A stretch of DNA of 20,978 nucleotides from JBKEAJ01 sp047972135 (GTDB lineage: Bacteria; Bacteroidota; Bacteroidia; Bacteroidales; Prolixibacteraceae), in assembly GCA_047972135.1 (NCBI GenBank), contig JBKEAJ010000126.1, positions 1 to 20,978 on the forward strand, written 5' to 3'. Position numbers and translations under genes: made by a program. Within the stretch, counting starts at the first letter, position 1. Each line of letters begins with the position of its first letter. This document shows positions 20,602-20,978 of the stretch, one piece after another. The notes below the pieces were generated by a model, which was not told the DNA's origin, made no database searches, and worked only from the letters and a program-made list of their open reading frames with translations.

Positions 20602-20978
20602 ATGATTCAAGTCTTAGCAAAATATATCGACGGAGAGGTGTTCGACTCCAATGTCTATCGAAGACTATTCTCTACCGACGCATCTCCCTACTTGGAACTG
20701 CCGCTGGGAGTGGTGTTTCCAAAACACAAAGCCGACATAAAAGAAGTGATAAACTTTGCCGGAAAAAACAAAATATCCTTGATATTCAGGGGTGCAGGAA
20801 CTTCGCTGGCAGGGCAGGTTGTTGGTAAGGGATTAATAGTAGATACCTCAAAGTATATGACCGAAATACTGGAGGTGAATACCGACGAACAGTGGGTGAG
20901 AGTACAGCCCGGAGTAGTGCGCGACAAGCTGAATCAGTACCTTAAACCACTGGGATTTCAGTTTGGTCCCGAAACATC
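20602..20978 (+). CDS. FAD-linked oxidase (GlcD/D-lactate dehydrogenase type), 5' part only
   Basis: The frame is open from ATG20602 to the window end (125 codons and two bases). It begins M-I-Q-V-L-A-K-Y-I-D-G-E-V and contains Y-R-R-L-F-S-T-D-A-S-P-Y, P-L-G-V-V-F-P-K, then the FAD-binding PCMH motif F-R-G-A-G-T-S-L-A-G-Q and V-R-V-Q-P-G-V-V-R-D-K-L-N-Q-Y-L. This is the N-terminal part of FAD_binding_4 oxidases such as glycolate oxidase GlcD or D-lactate dehydrogenase. In Bacteroidota many homologues continue into an Fe-S domain and reach about 900-1000 residues, which cannot be checked here. Substrate undetermined. Confidence 0.88.
   Translation, partial: MIQVLAKYIDGEVFDSNVYRRLFSTDASPYLELPLGVVFPKHKADIKEVINFAGKNKISLIFRGAGTSLAGQVVGKGLIVDTSKYMTEILEVNTDEQWVRVQPGVVRDKLNQYLKPLGFQFGPET

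Noticed and set aside
20688..20927. Minus-strand frame at the right edge
   Set aside because: Antisense to the FAD-binding motif region of the partial oxidase, which explains the sequence better.
1..20978. CRISPR array or phage/integrase genes
   Set aside because: No regularly spaced direct repeats with unique spacers and no integrase, transposase or phage structural protein was seen; the repeats present are a hairpin element, hexamers and the TTGTAAT array.

Overview
This is an AT-rich stretch of a Bacteroidota chromosome, most likely order Bacteroidales. The evidence is: promoter-like TAnnTTTG -7 boxes with TTG/TTTG about 19-20 bp upstream in front of several genes and both tRNAs; Shine-Dalgarno-poor starts; Bacteroidota-type proteins (DUF4251, DUF3352-like/propeller fusion, S41 lipoprotein with a C-Q-P-D-D export-type signal, DUF6364 antitoxin); and A-run-rich non-coding DNA. 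I cannot name a genus from sequence alone.

Layout. (1) 1-81: tRNA-Ser(GCU) on the minus strand, cut by the window edge. (2) 270-3459: a PhoR-like kinase, a PhoB-like regulator and a ComB-type 2-phosphosulfolactate phosphatase in one plus-strand operon, preceded by five helically phased TTGTAAT-like repeats that resemble a Pho box. (3) 3520-4164: a hairpin repeat element sitting on the start codon of a DUF4251 secreted protein. (4) 4289-6075: an AbiEi/AbiEii type IV toxin-antitoxin pair followed by the scrambled remains of an alpha/beta hydrolase and an AraC regulator, closed by a perfect 19-bp hairpin terminator. (5) 6149-8475, minus strand: pfkA-glyA operon. (6) tRNA(CAU), probably tRNA-Ile2, with promoter and terminator. 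(7) 8840-9510, minus strand: a PIN toxin/DUF6364 antitoxin pair. (8) 9621-11891: a BNR/GH74-like lipoprotein. (9) 11987-17547, minus strand: a C-terminal DUF234 ATPase remnant, an acyl-CoA synthetase, an HxlR regulator, a decayed cupin gene, an S41 protease lipoprotein and metF, whose start carries the second copy of the hairpin element. (10) 17725-20496, minus strand: a membrane-anchored DUF3352/beta-propeller protein, divergent from (11) the 5' part of an FAD-linked oxidase at 20602, running off the right edge.

How things fit together. The first operon reads as phosphate sensing plus an organophosphate-cleaving enzyme under auto-control. glyA and metF both serve one-carbon metabolism but are 9 kb apart and not co-transcribed. 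The rest is housekeeping genes interrupted by small accessory modules and gene debris.

Most notable: two ~138-bp copies (about 93% alike by eye) of a hairpin element, each bounded by 14-nt direct repeats whose right copy, ATAAACACATGAAA, is the actual start site of the downstream gene, plus a third, unoccupied copy of that 14-mer at the start of the response-regulator gene; and the phased Pho-box-like array before the kinase. Coordinates were read by eye; identities, folds and homologies have not been computed.
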